Made by a program: the position numbers and the translations under genes. From Marivita sp. GX14005 (GTDB taxonomy: Bacteria; Pseudomonadota; Alphaproteobacteria; Rhodobacterales; Rhodobacteraceae): a DNA stretch of 64,000 nt. Position 1 is the stretch's first letter. Each line of letters opens with the position of its first letter. The notes beneath the pieces are model-generated. The model was given only the letters and a program-made list of their open reading frames with translations. It was not told the origin of the DNA and ran no database searches. Below are positions 23,704 to 32,674 of the stretch, in pieces. The stretch spans positions 1 through 64,000 of the forward strand of contig NZ_JAMCCQ010000007.1 of assembly GCF_023370775.1 (NCBI RefSeq), read 5' to 3'.

Positions 23704-24835
23704 TCTGTTCTCCTTTGTCGTGATGGTCGGAGGGGGCCAGCCGGGCGATCAGCGCCTCCAGCCAGCCCGCCGCCTTGCCGGCGGCATCCGGGTCGATCAG
23801 GGCGCGTTGGCGGGCCGGGTCATGATCCGAAAGCGCGGCCTCCAGCGCGGCGCGCCAGTCCTGAACCGACGACGGCAGATGCGGGCAATGATGCGCCGCG
23901 CCCGCCGCGGCCAGCGCCTCGGCCTTGGCGACCTGTTCGTCGAAATAGCGCCATTCGGGAATCGCCACCCACGGCTTCGCCGCCGCGAGGATCTGGTGAC
24001 AGGTGCTGTTGCCGGTGGAGGCAACGACGATATCGGCGGCGGCGAGGTAATCCTGCGGCGCCTTTACCCAGCCGTCATGGCGCAGGTTGTCCGGCTCGGT
24101 CGCATGCCAGTCGGGCGCGATCTGTCCGATGGTGATCCAGTGCAGCTCGGGCGTGGCGCGCGCGCCCACCGCGATGGGGGCAGAGGCAAAGCCCGCTCCG
24201 CCGCCGCCCGACATGACCAGAACGATCCGCGCCTCAGCCGCAATTCCCAGCCGCGCCCGCGCGGCGGCGCGGTCCGGCAGATCGGGCGCAACGCCCAGAC
24301 CCCCGGCAAAACAGGTCTTCTCGCGCATGGCGGCGGTCCAGTCGGGTTGCGCCAGCGCCTTGGCGCAGGGCGCAAGCAGCCCCGCCGCGCCGTCATAGGC
24401 GGCCCGGTGCCCCGGATCGCCCCGCCGCCCGTGTTGCAGCACCTTGACATGCGGCACCGAACAAAGCCGCGCCAGCTGCGCGATCTCGGCCGAGACATCG
24501 CAGATCATCAGCGCGGGATCCGCGGCATCGAACCAGCCCGCCAGCGTTGCCATGGCGCGGCGGATGCCGGGCCAGCCCAGCGGCGCGCAATGCACGGTGT
24601 CGGGCGGCGCGGTGAAATCATTGAGCCGCTCCTGCCCTGTCGGCTCGAAAAGCGAAGGCAGCTCGACCATCTCCACCGGACGCTCCCAGCGCGGGAAGAT
24701 ATCGGTGCGCGCGCAAAACACCGTCACCGGACGCTCGCGCGGCAGCGCGTTCACCAGCGCGGCGCAGCGCGCGGCATGGCCCCGCCCCTGGTGGTGGACG
24801 AAATAGCCGATGGGCTGGCGGGCGCGTGCCATCAT
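23675..24835 (-). CDS. GT28/MGT-like glycosyltransferase
   Basis: A 386-residue GT-B enzyme starting MMARARQPIGYFVHHQGRGH. The N-terminal GRGHAARCAALVNALP loop and the C-terminal donor site (TGNSTCHQILAAAKPWVAIP followed by EWRYFDEQ) resemble the GT28 family (MurG, MGT). MVLVMSGGGG-like Gly-rich stretch (LVMSGGGGAGFASAPI) is in the hinge. It overlaps the sucrose-phosphate-synthase-like gene by four bases upstream and the GT2 gene by 29 bp downstream. Acceptor unknown. Confidence 0.75.
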   Translation of the reverse strand: MMARARQPIGYFVHHQGRGHAARCAALVNALPRERPVTVFCARTDIFPRWERPVEMVELPSLFEPTGQERLNDFTAPPDTVHCAPLGWPGIRRAMATLAGWFDAADPALMICDVSAEIAQLARLCSVPHVKVLQHGRRGDPGHRAAYDGAAGLLAPCAKALAQPDWTAAMREKTCFAGGLGVAPDLPDRAAARARLGIAAEARIVLVMSGGGGAGFASAPIAVGARATPELHWITIGQIAPDWHATEPDNLRHDGWVKAPQDYLAAADIVVASTGNSTCHQILAAAKPWVAIPEWRYFDEQVAKAEALAAAGAAHHCPHLPSSVQDWRAALEAALSDHDPARQRALIDPDAAGKAAGWLEALIARLAPSDHHDKGEQNDRLVQFPG

Positions 24836-26883
24836 TGCGCGGCTTCCAGGCTCGGCTGCGCCTGCCCCGCCGCGAGCCCGAAATGGCCCAGCCCTTCGAG
24901 CACGCCGCCGGCATGGGGCCGCTCGGCGTAATAGACATTGTCGCTGGTTAGCCGGTCCAGCAATTCGGGCAGCGCGTTGCCCACGACGATGGCGCGGCCC
25001 GCGCGCTCCAGCATATCGAGATCGTTGCCGCTGTCTCCGGCGACGATCACGTCGCTTGGTGCCAGCCCGAGCCGTTCGGTCACATGCGCCACCGCCGCGC
25101 CCTTGCCGCCCTGCGCCGGGATCACGTCGATGAGCCGGTCATGCGAGGCCACGACCCGTGCCGCCAGCCCGACCGCCTCGAGATGCCGCGCCAGCCGCTC
25201 GGCCTCCGCGCCGGTGCCGACGCCGCTGAGCTTCCAGCGACGCTGCTCGACCTCCGCCTGAAACGGCAGGCCGAAGGCGCGCATCGCGCGCAGGGTGGCG
25301 GCGCGGTCCCAATCCTCGTCCAGCCTTGCGGCATAGCGCGTATCAAGCGTGAAGGCCCCCGAGCCGCAACGGCGGTAGATCTCGGTGCCGACCGAAGCGA
25401 TGAAGATCTCGGGCGGCGGCACGTTCCATTCGCGCAGCACCCGCCGCGCCTCGACGATGGAGCGCCCGGTGGCGACGGCGAAACGGGGCCGCGCCGCACG
25501 TTGCCAGCCCATCAGCGCGCGCAGCCCCTCGGTGCAGCCGGTGAGCGTGCCGTCGATATCGCTGACCAGCAGGCAGGGAGCGGCGGGGACAGCGGGGGCG
25601 GGCCGGGCGCTGGCCTCGCGGTAGATCTTCTGCGCCTCGCGCGCCCATGCCGTCCAGTCGTAGCGCCAGATATTGCCCCGCCCGGCCCGCGCCGCGCGGT
25701 CCCATTCGGCCGCGTCCGTCAGCAGCCCGAGAATGGCCTCTCCGATCCCGGTCTCGCAGGCCGGATCGACGCAGCGCCCATGGCCGAGCGTCGCCACGAT
25801 ATCGGCCGGCCCGCCATTGCGCGTGGCCACCACCGGCAGCCCGTTCGCCGCTGCCTCCAGAACGGTCAGCCCGAAAGGCTCGTGCAGCGCCGGGTTGACG
25901 AAAACACCCCGCGTGCGGGCGGCGAAGGCGTAGAGCGCCTTGACCTCCGCGCTGTCATGCGCCGGCGGCAGGGCGGCCCTGCCGGCAAGGCCGGGCGCGG
26001 AGAGCGCGCGCGTCAGATCGCGCAGGACACGGGCGCCTTCCTCTTCGCGCGCGCGGTGCTGGCCGGCGAGGATGACGAGATTGGCCTTGTCCTGCAGCGC
26101 CGGGCTGGCGGCATAGGCCCGCGCCAGCGCGGCGAGGTTCTTGCGCGAAACGGGCCGCGCGATGGCCAGGATCAACGGCTTTTCGGGATCGTCCAGATGC
26201 GGGGCAAGAAACGCCCGCGCGGCCGCGTGATCGGGCCGCGGCGCCAGCGTCACCCCCGGAGAGACGCGATGCACCCGCCGCTCCAGCCCGACCCCGTAGG
26301 CCGCGACCTGCCGCTCGCCTTCGTCGCGCGAGGAGACGATCACCGCATCGGCCTCATCGAGCGCGGCGCGCTCCTGCTCGATGCGGGCGGCCAGCACCGG
26401 ATCGCCCTGCCCGGCCCCCAGGCATCCGCTCTTGTCGATGCCGAGCGAATGGGGCGTGTAGACGAAGGGGATGCCGAACGCGGCGCGCGCGGCGCGGGCC
26501 AGCAATGCGGCATCGGCGAAATGCGCATGGATCAGGTCGGGCCTTTGCCGCGCATCGCGCAAGCTCTCCAGAAACGCCGCCTCCAGCGCGGGCAGCTCGG
26601 CCGCCAGTGCCTCCTTGGACAGATAGCCGGTATTGGCGGTGCGCAGCCGGCGGATGGTGAATTTCGGCCCGACCCTCTGATGCGCGCGCCCATAGACCTC
26701 ACCCAGTTCGGGCACGTCGAAGGCGCGGGTGACCAGCTCCACCGCCGATATGTCGCGCCGCTCCGCCTGCGCCTGCGCCGCGCCCAGGATATAGGCGATA
26801 TGCCCGCCGGTATCCTCGGTCAGCCCGTAGGGCACGTCGGGGGCGGTGATGCAGCCGCCCAGGGCGATATGCGTAATCTTCAC
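24832..26883 (-). CDS. Sucrose-phosphate synthase/phosphatase-like fusion (GT4 + HAD-IIB)
   Basis: A 683-residue protein read from GTG 26883, 7 bases after GGAG; earlier in-frame codons are poorly coded. The N-terminal GT-B part begins KITHIALGGCI and has GLTEDTGGHIAYILGAAQAQ, as in sucrose-phosphate synthases, and the donor motif EPFGLTVLEAAANGLPVVAT. After a linker (about residue 450) a HAD-IIB phosphatase follows with LLVSDIDGTLTG and VIVAGDSGNDLDML. Such fusions make sucrose-6-phosphate and remove the phosphate, yielding a compatible solute. It heads an operon with three other glycosyltransferases, so sucrose or a sucrose-like glucoside may be further decorated; specificity is inferred. 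Confidence 0.8.
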   Translation of the reverse strand: MKITHIALGGCITAPDVPYGLTEDTGGHIAYILGAAQAQAERRDISAVELVTRAFDVPELGEVYGRAHQRVGPKFTIRRLRTANTGYLSKEALAAELPALEAAFLESLRDARQRPDLIHAHFADAALLARAARAAFGIPFVYTPHSLGIDKSGCLGAGQGDPVLAARIEQERAALDEADAVIVSSRDEGERQVAAYGVGLERRVHRVSPGVTLAPRPDHAAARAFLAPHLDDPEKPLILAIARPVSRKNLAALARAYAASPALQDKANLVILAGQHRAREEEGARVLRDLTRALSAPGLAGRAALPPAHDSAEVKALYAFAARTRGVFVNPALHEPFGLTVLEAAANGLPVVATRNGGPADIVATLGHGRCVDPACETGIGEAILGLLTDAAEWDRAARAGRGNIWRYDWTAWAREAQKIYREASARPAPAVPAAPCLLVSDIDGTLTGCTEGLRALMGWQRAARPRFAVATGRSIVEARRVLREWNVPPPEIFIASVGTEIYRRCGSGAFTLDTRYAARLDEDWDRAATLRAMRAFGLPFQAEVEQRRWKLSGVGTGAEAERLARHLEAVGLAARVVASHDRLIDVIPAQGGKGAAVAHVTERLGLAPSDVIVAGDSGNDLDMLERAGRAIVVGNALPELLDRLTSDNVYYAERPHAGGVLEGLGHFGLAAGQAQPSLEAAQ

Positions 26884-27027
26884 GTCGATGCTCCTTGAAC
26901 GGAGTATCAACCACGATAAGGTCCCTGATGTTCCTATCGAAAAGATCATTTTCGGACCCGCTGGACCTTCCCGCGCCGCGCCCTAGACTCCCGCTGTCGG
27001 AACGGAACCGGCCGGGGGAAGAGGCCC

Positions 27028-27834
27028 ATGCGAACAGAGGATGCGGATCGCGGCGCGGGGCGGGACAGGCCCCGCTATCTCTTCATCGGCGGGCTGCACC
27101 GCTCGGGCACCTCGCTGACCGCGCGGCTGGCGGCGGAATTGCCAGGCGCGGGCGGCATCACCGGCGCGCCGGTGCCGGAGAACGAGGGCGTCTACCTGCA
27201 GGGCGCGATCCCGCATACCGCGCTGTTGGGCCGGCCGATGCAGTTCGCCACCGATCCGGCCGAGCATCTGACCGAGGCCCATCCGCTCAACACGCTGGAG
27301 ACGAAGCTGCGGCTGGAGCGCGACTGGGCGCCCTGGTTCGAGGACGGCCTGCGCTGGCGGGTGGAGAAATCGCCGGTCAACCTGACCCGCACGCGGCTCT
27401 TGCAACAGCTTTTCCCGCTATCGCAATTCCTGATCGTGCTGCGCCATCCCGAGGCCGTGGCGGCCTCGGTCGCGGGCTGGACGCCCCGCCCCCGCCCCGA
27501 TCTGATCGATCACTGGATCGCCGCGCATGAACGGCTCAAGGCCGATCTGCCCTATCTGCATGCCTGCCTGGTGCTGCGCTACGAGGACATCACCGCCGAT
27601 CCCGGCCGCGCCCGCGCGCGGATCGCCGCGTTCCTGTCGCTGGACGCGGACGGCGCGGGCGGCGAGCCTGTCACCGATGGCAACGCGCAATATGCCGGCA
27701 CTGACCCGATGAGCCCGGCGCAGGCCAGCGCCGCCGCGGACTGGGGCTATGCCCCCGGCCTGCGCTGCGCGCCGTGGCCGGGCCATGTCCGGCACCCGCT
27801 GCGCGCCGTGCTCCAGGCGGTGGAGCGGGCTTGA
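27028..27834 (+). CDS. Sulfotransferase family protein
   Basis: A 268-residue protein. The 5'-phosphosulfate loop for PAPS binding is YLFIGGLHRSGTSLTARLAA near residues 17-36, and the 3'-phosphate contact is seen in FLIVLRHPEAVAASVAGW (Arg and Ser). The C-terminal third is less conserved. Sulfotransferases move sulfate from PAPS to a sugar, lipid or protein hydroxyl. It is divergent from the four-gene glycosyltransferase operon, which suggests it modifies that glycan (inference). Start: ATG 27028, 12 bases after GGGGGAAGAG. Confidence 0.78.
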   Translation: MRTEDADRGAGRDRPRYLFIGGLHRSGTSLTARLAAELPGAGGITGAPVPENEGVYLQGAIPHTALLGRPMQFATDPAEHLTEAHPLNTLETKLRLERDWAPWFEDGLRWRVEKSPVNLTRTRLLQQLFPLSQFLIVLRHPEAVAASVAGWTPRPRPDLIDHWIAAHERLKADLPYLHACLVLRYEDITADPGRARARIAAFLSLDADGAGGEPVTDGNAQYAGTDPMSPAQASAAADWGYAPGLRCAPWPGHVRHPLRAVLQAVERA

Positions 27835-28550
27835 GCGTGGTTCAAGTATTCGCTCGGCAGGCTTCACTGTAAAAATTGGCATGATGCGGAATCCTTACTG
27901 AGCATAAAGTCTCTGGAAAACTCAGGCTCTTTGACTGTTACCTGACACGAAATCCTTTTTTCGCCCTCAATCTGCGTGACACCCAATACAGCGGACATGG
28001 TGGCCGTATGGCCCTCGTAAACCCTTGGATTCCGCGCTGTCTTACGCGACGGGTTCCATTGTCATGCGCTCCAAAAAAACCGTTTCAAGCTCCGCCGGAA
28101 GGCATCCCGCCTGCCCCGTCGCAGGCGCTTGGGCCAATGCGGGGGGCGCGGAGCATGAAGAGGCCGGAACCTCAGTGCGGCAGATCGGCAGGATATCGAG
28201 GATCGGACGAATGGTCAGGGATTTTGGCCTGCGCCACAAAGCGTCTCGCCCACGCCATTTGAACAAGGTCCCATATCTGCCCGTCTTAAAATCCGTAGCT
28301 TTCAAGACAAGCATCGATCAGCGCAGCCGGTTTGCCTGCTGTAACGCGAAACCGGCGCAAAATGCCGCCAGAGGTTTTTCTGCGGGTCCGCTTGAAAAGT
28401 TATGACTTTCGCAGCGTATGCGGCGCAGACGGCCGCGATCGGACAGGCAAGACGCTCTTGGTAAAGCGCAACACGAGATGCCCCGCGGCAGATTGCCGAT
28501 ACCTTGATGTGTCGATGCCTTCGTCTTCGATCCCGAGGTTCGACGGACGG
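27835..28550. other. 716-bp stretch without a supported gene
   Basis: Several short open frames occur on both strands (for example 28008-28262 and 28025-28405) but none has a family signature, good start or consistent coding bias. No repeats or insertion-sequence ends were recognised. It may be decayed sequence between two cargo blocks. Confidence 0.4.
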
Positions 28551-29135
28551 TCACCCCTCGAGCCGTATGGTTCGGAAGGTCAGGGAAAGGCGGCGGGCGC
28601 GGGGATGTTTACGTCCGGCCACGGTGTCGTTCTTCCGTGCGGCGATGCCATGGGTCCAGTCGTGCCGCGCCGCGCCGCACATCACCAGAAGGCTGCGAGG
28701 TGGTAGGGGCAGATCGATCCTTCCCGCACCGCATCGTTCGGCAAACCGCATCATGCAGGCCGAGAGCAGGCTCAGAGATGCGATGGTGTCGCCGAAACAT
28801 GGCTGGCAATCGACATGGGCCGAGATGCCCTGCCCCGGCATGTATTCATTGACGATGACCTGATCCGGCAAGGCCGCAAAATGCCCCTCCGTCGTCATCC
28901 GTTCCACCAGACACCCGAAAGGTTCGGGCCGCGGGCCAAGACGATCGCCCCGCCGGACACGCCGAGCCCGGTAGTCGTAGCGGTAGCCGTAATGCTGCAC
29001 GCGACGTTTCAGATCGTCTTGCCAGGGCTGAGCATCAATCCACCGGACGAGCGCATCGGCCTCGGCTTGCGAAATGTAGCGGTGATGGCAAATCAGCCCG
29101 TCCGGACTGTCAGGCGGAAGAAGGGAAAGCTGCAA
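28551..29135 (-). CDS. alkB: AlkB-like 2-oxoglutarate/Fe(II) dioxygenase
   Basis: A 194-residue protein close to the usual AlkB length of about 200. Iron ligands are visible as HVDCQPCFGD (HXD) and the distal His in RHDWTHGIAARK; the 2-oxoglutarate-binding arginines follow in RARRLSLTFRTIR. FNEYMPGQGI-type substrate loop appears as VIVNEYMPGQGISAHVD. AlkB enzymes oxidatively demethylate alkylated DNA bases, with release of formaldehyde. The gene stands alone, 15 bp downstream of a tiny membrane-protein gene in the same direction. I see no LexA or Ada site that decides regulation. Confidence 0.88.
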   Translation of the reverse strand: MQLSLLPPDSPDGLICHHRYISQAEADALVRWIDAQPWQDDLKRRVQHYGYRYDYRARRVRRGDRLGPRPEPFGCLVERMTTEGHFAALPDQVIVNEYMPGQGISAHVDCQPCFGDTIASLSLLSACMMRFAERCGAGRIDLPLPPRSLLVMCGAARHDWTHGIAARKNDTVAGRKHPRARRLSLTFRTIRLEG

Positions 29136-29149
29136 GGCCGTCCCGCCGA

Positions 29150-29305
29150 TTACTTCCTGCCCGAGGAGGTGGCCAGGTCATAGGCCGCCAGCCCCAGCGT
29201 CAGCAGGGCCACGGCGATGAGGTCGGGGCTGGGCACCTTGATAACCAGGATGCCGACAAAGCCCGCCAGCACGGCGAAGGCGATGAGGGCCATGATGCGG
29301 TTCAT
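29150..29305 (-). CDS. 51-residue membrane protein coupled to the amidase gene
   Basis: A short gene starting at ATG 29303-29305, overlapping the amidase stop by four bases. The product has two hydrophobic segments (ALIAFAVLAGFVGILVIK and LIAVALLTLGLAAYDLAT), separated by VPSPD, and a short basic tail. It looks like a small inner-membrane protein of unknown function. Translational coupling to the amidase/TRAP operon suggests a role with that transporter or enzyme. Confidence 0.6.
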   Translation of the reverse strand: MNRIMALIAFAVLAGFVGILVIKVPSPDLIAVALLTLGLAAYDLATSSGRK

Positions 29306-30624
29306 GTCGTTTCTCCCGCGCTTTGGGTCCAATCGTAGAGCCATTGCGCGCTGCGAAGCAAGCGGGCATCGCCGCCGCGCGGCCCGACGAGCTGCGCACC
29401 GAGCGGCAGGCCATCCGCCTCCAGGATCGGCACGGTGACGGCGGGCGTGCGGCAGAGCGTCCAGAGACCGTTGAAGATCGAGTCCCCCGTCGTCTCCAGC
29501 CCCGGCGCGGGGCCGAGCGCGGCGGGACACAGGATCGCGTCGCAGCGCGAGAACACTTCATCCAGCGCGGCATTGAGCACATCGGGCCAGTCGAGCGCGG
29601 CGATATAGTCGCCCGCAAGAACCTGTTTGCCCTCCGCCATCGCCTCGCGCACCGCGTCCCCTATGCCGCGCCGCCCGTCATAGCGGTGAAAGCAGCGCGC
29701 CATTTCGGCGATGTTGATGCGATAGCGGATATCGGCGGCCTCGTCGAAGAGCGCCGGGAGGGTGAATTCGAAGGCCTGCTCGCCCAGGGCTTCGGTGAGT
29801 TCGGCCAGCGCGTCCTTCGTCTCGGGCGCCGCGCGGTCCCAGGCGGGCGGGCGCAGCACGGCGAAGACGGGCGGCAGCGGTGCGCCCGCGTCCACGGTTT
29901 TCAGCAAGTGCGGCGGCGGCATCGGCACGCCCGCGCGTTCGGGCGCGAAAAGCGTTTCGCAAAGCAGCGCGGCCTCGCGCGGGGTGGCGGAAAAGACGCC
30001 CACCGTGTCGAGGCTGGGCGATTGCGCCAGCACGCCGCGCCTGGAGATCGCGTCGAATGTCGGCTTGAAGCCGGTCACGCCGCAAAAGGCCGCCGGGCGG
30101 ATCACCGACCCGCCGGTCTGCGTGCCCACGGCCAGCGGCGCCATGCCCGCCGCGACGGCTGCCGCGGAGCCCGAGGAGGAGCCGCCCGGCGTGCAATCGA
30201 GATTATGCGGGTTGCGCGTCTTGCCCGGTGTCATGAAGGCCAGTTCCGCCGTCACCGTCTTGCCCAGGATCAGCGCGCCGGCCGCGCGAAGCTGGCGCAC
30301 CAGTTCGGCATCCTCGGAGGGCACGCGGCCCGCATCGACGGCGGTGCCGTTCTCGGTCGGAATGCGCGCGGTGTCGATCACGTCCTTGAGCGCGACGGGC
30401 AGCCCGTGCAGTGGGCCGATGGGCCGCCCTGCCCTGCGCTGCTTGTCGAGCATCTGGGCTTGCCGGCGCACATAGTCGGCATCGAACCAGCAGAAGGCAC
30501 CGATGTCGCCGTCGGCTTCCTCGATCCGGGCGATCTGCGCCTCGGCCACATCGGCCGCCGAGATCTCGCCGCGCGCGACGCGGTCGCGCAGGGCAACGGC
30601 ATCCGCCGCAGGGGCATCAGCCAT
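29302..30624 (-). CDS. Amidase-signature hydrolase
   Basis: Read from ATG 30622-30624 (MADAPAADAVALRD), 440 residues. The amidase signature is complete: Lys80 in GLPVALKDVIDTARIPTENG, the serine-rich loop CTPGGSSSGSAAAVAAG (about 145-160) and the nucleophile Ser173 in GTQTGGSVIRPAAFCGVTGF. This Ser-cisSer-Lys family cleaves amide bonds in small molecules or mischarged tRNA; no GatB or GatC is nearby, so it is more likely catabolic. It overlaps the TRAP large permease gene by 8 bp, suggesting it hydrolyses the compound imported by that transporter. Confidence 0.85.
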   Translation of the reverse strand: MADAPAADAVALRDRVARGEISAADVAEAQIARIEEADGDIGAFCWFDADYVRRQAQMLDKQRRAGRPIGPLHGLPVALKDVIDTARIPTENGTAVDAGRVPSEDAELVRQLRAAGALILGKTVTAELAFMTPGKTRNPHNLDCTPGGSSSGSAAAVAAGMAPLAVGTQTGGSVIRPAAFCGVTGFKPTFDAISRRGVLAQSPSLDTVGVFSATPREAALLCETLFAPERAGVPMPPPHLLKTVDAGAPLPPVFAVLRPPAWDRAAPETKDALAELTEALGEQAFEFTLPALFDEAADIRYRINIAEMARCFHRYDGRRGIGDAVREAMAEGKQVLAGDYIAALDWPDVLNAALDEVFSRCDAILCPAALGPAPGLETTGDSIFNGLWTLCRTPAVTVPILEADGLPLGAQLVGPRGGDARLLRSAQWLYDWTQSAGETT

Positions 30625-32035
30625 AAAACAGCTCCGGCAGGTAATAGACGATCTGCGGGAAGACATACATCAGCACCATCGACAGGATGACGCAGACGAG
30701 GAACGGCAGGCAGCCGGCGAAGATCTCGGTCAGCTTGACCTGCGGCGGCGCGATGCCCTTGAGGTAATAGGCCGACATCGCCATCGGCGGGGTCAGGAAA
30801 CTGGTCTGCAGGTTGAGCGCCACCAGCACGCCGAAGAAAAGCGGGTCGATCTCGAAGATGAGCAGCAGCGGCAGGAAGATCGGCACGAAGATGATGATGA
30901 TCTCGGACCATTCCAGCGGCCAGCCCAGCAAAAAGATGATGAGCTGCGCCAGGATCAGGAACATGATCGGCGTGAGGTTCAGCGATTGCACGAATTCGCT
31001 GATCACATGCTCGCCGCCCAGATAGGAAAAGACCGACGAGAAGGTGTAGGAGCCGACGAAGAGCCAGCAGACCATCGCCGTGGTGCGCACCGTCAGATAG
31101 ACGCTTTCGCGCAGGCGCTGCCATGTCATCGCGCGGTAGAGCACCGCCAGAAGGATGCCGCCGAGCGCGCCGATGGAAGCCGCTTCGGTCGGGGTGGCGA
31201 GGCCGAAGAGGATCGAGCCCAGAACCGCCAGGATCAGGAAGGCCAGCGGCAGGAAGGATGTCAGCATCATCATCGCCAGCTTGCCGCCCGGCACGTCGGG
31301 GATATCCTCCGCGGTGGGCCTCGGCGCAACGCTGGGCTGCAGGATCGACCGGCCCACCACATAGACGAGGTAAAGCCCGGTCAGCGTCAGCCCCGGCAGC
31401 AATGCGCCCGCGTAAAGCCGCACGATCGACACGTTGGAGGCCGCCGCATAGACGATAAGCATGATCGAGGGCGGAATGAGGATGCCCAGCGTGCCGCCGG
31501 CGCAGATGATGCCGGAGGCGAAACTGTGCGAATAGCGCGCCTTGAGCATCGCCGGCAGCGCCAGCAGCCCCATCAGCGTCACCACCGCGCCGACGATGCC
31601 GGTGGCGGTGGCGAACAGCGCGCAGGTGATGAGCGCTGCGACCCCCATGGAGCCCGGCACGTTGCGCGAGGCGATGTTGAGCGTGTCGAACAGGCGCGTG
31701 ACGATATTGGCCCGCTCCACGATATAGCCCATGAAGAGGAAAAGCGGCACCGCCGTCAGCACCTCGTTCGACATCACCGTGTAGGTCTGGTTCACGAAGA
31801 GGTCGAATATCCGGTTGTTGAACAGCCCGTCTATCCAGAGGCTCGTGCTGTCCCACCAACTGGCCGTTTCGGCATCGAGCCGGTCATAGGCGCGCCACAT
31901 GCGGCGTTCGTCGAAATAGGCGTAATAGCCGAACCCGATGCCCATCGCCATCAGCGTGAAGGCGATGGGAAACCCCAGGAAGACAAAGACGATGAACAGG
32001 CCCAGCATGAACAGGGCGACCTGCGGATCGGTCAT
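30617..32035 (-). CDS. dctM: TRAP transporter large permease (DctM-like)
   Basis: A 472-residue integral membrane protein with about a dozen hydrophobic helices. The DctM family pattern is clear: VPLFLFMGYIVERANI early, GTLGILIPPSIMLIVYA in the middle, TPTEAASIGALGGILLAV, and LNLQTSFLTPPMAMSAYYLK near the end. It forms the ion-coupled transport channel of a TRAP system. It overlaps the small permease by four bases upstream and the amidase by eight downstream. Its long second loop (residues 45-75) is of the kind seen in TRAP systems for 2-oxo acids or mannitol/chloroaromatics. Confidence 0.92.
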   Translation of the reverse strand: MTDPQVALFMLGLFIVFVFLGFPIAFTLMAMGIGFGYYAYFDERRMWRAYDRLDAETASWWDSTSLWIDGLFNNRIFDLFVNQTYTVMSNEVLTAVPLFLFMGYIVERANIVTRLFDTLNIASRNVPGSMGVAALITCALFATATGIVGAVVTLMGLLALPAMLKARYSHSFASGIICAGGTLGILIPPSIMLIVYAAASNVSIVRLYAGALLPGLTLTGLYLVYVVGRSILQPSVAPRPTAEDIPDVPGGKLAMMMLTSFLPLAFLILAVLGSILFGLATPTEAASIGALGGILLAVLYRAMTWQRLRESVYLTVRTTAMVCWLFVGSYTFSSVFSYLGGEHVISEFVQSLNLTPIMFLILAQLIIFLLGWPLEWSEIIIIFVPIFLPLLLIFEIDPLFFGVLVALNLQTSFLTPPMAMSAYYLKGIAPPQVKLTEIFAGCLPFLVCVILSMVLMYVFPQIVYYLPELFYG

Positions 32036-32634
32036 GGATGGGCGTCCTTTTCTGCCTCTGCGGCCTTCTGCATCAGCAGATCCTCGGTTTCGAACACGTC
32101 CTCATCCGCCTTGAGCCAGACGCCCGTGCGGATGCAGTGGATACAGCGCATCACCTCGGCGATGCCCTGGATGAAGAGCAGGATGCCGGCGGCGACCATC
32201 GCGGTCTTGAACTGGTAGATCGGGATGCCCGCCGGGCTGTTGACCGACACCTCGCCGTAAGCCCACGACCGGTCGGCGTATTTCCAGCCCGCCAGGATCA
32301 GCGCCAGCACGCCGGGAAAGAAGAACAGGAAGTAAAGCACCAGATCGACCCGCGCCTGCCAGCGCGTGGACCAGAGCCGGTAGAGGAAGTCGCCCCGCAC
32401 ATGGCCGCCCCGCGACAGCGTATAGGCACCGCCCATCATGAAGAGCGTGCCATACATGATAAAGGACACATCGAGCGCCCAGACGGTCGGGCTGTTGAAG
32501 AGGTAGCGCACCACCACCTCGTAGCCGGTGCCGACCGCCATGAAGATGATCAGCCACGCGAACGCCTTGCCGAACCACGCGGAAAGGGCGTCGGCGAAGC
32601 GGATGTAACTCAGCAAGGTTTCGTCCCTCCCCAA
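32032..32634 (-). CDS. dctQ: TRAP transporter small permease (DctQ-like)
   Basis: A 200-residue protein with four predicted membrane helices (AFAWLIIFMAVGTGYEVVVR, VSFIMYGTLFMMGGAYTL, VDLVLYFLFFFPGVLALILA, and a last one near residue 145). The family motif YEVVVRYLFNSPTVWALD is present. DctQ stabilises or assists the large permease. Translation is coupled to dctM by a four-base overlap, and a hairpin separates it from the upstream binding-protein gene. Confidence 0.9.
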   Translation of the reverse strand: MGRDETLLSYIRFADALSAWFGKAFAWLIIFMAVGTGYEVVVRYLFNSPTVWALDVSFIMYGTLFMMGGAYTLSRGGHVRGDFLYRLWSTRWQARVDLVLYFLFFFPGVLALILAGWKYADRSWAYGEVSVNSPAGIPIYQFKTAMVAAGILLFIQGIAEVMRCIHCIRTGVWLKADEDVFETEDLLMQKAAEAEKDAHP

Positions 32635-32640
32635 GGGTGG

Positions 32641-32667
32641 GGCCCCTGCCCTTTGCGGGAAGGGGCC
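32641..32667 (-). terminator. Hairpin between the TRAP binding-protein gene and dctQ
   Basis: Arms GGCCCCT-CCC and GGG-AGGGGCC pair with one mismatch around a five-base loop (32652-32656). There is no strong T-run, so it is more likely an RNA-stability or attenuation element, allowing more binding protein than permease to be made. Confidence 0.45.
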
Positions 32668-32674
32668 GCTTGCA

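Noticed and set aside
25084-26898. A 604-codon plus-strand frame opposite the sucrose-phosphate-synthase-like gene
   Set aside because: Low-complexity, no motif, and fully antisense to a gene with clear GT and HAD motifs.
28008-28405. Overlapping short plus-strand frames between the sulfotransferase and alkB genes
   Set aside because: No family resemblance, no ribosome binding site, and inconsistent codon use; treated as non-coding.
29302-30624. Amidase considered as GatA of the tRNA amidotransferase
   Set aside because: No gatB or gatC nearby, and it is translationally coupled to a TRAP transporter, so a catabolic amidase is more likely.
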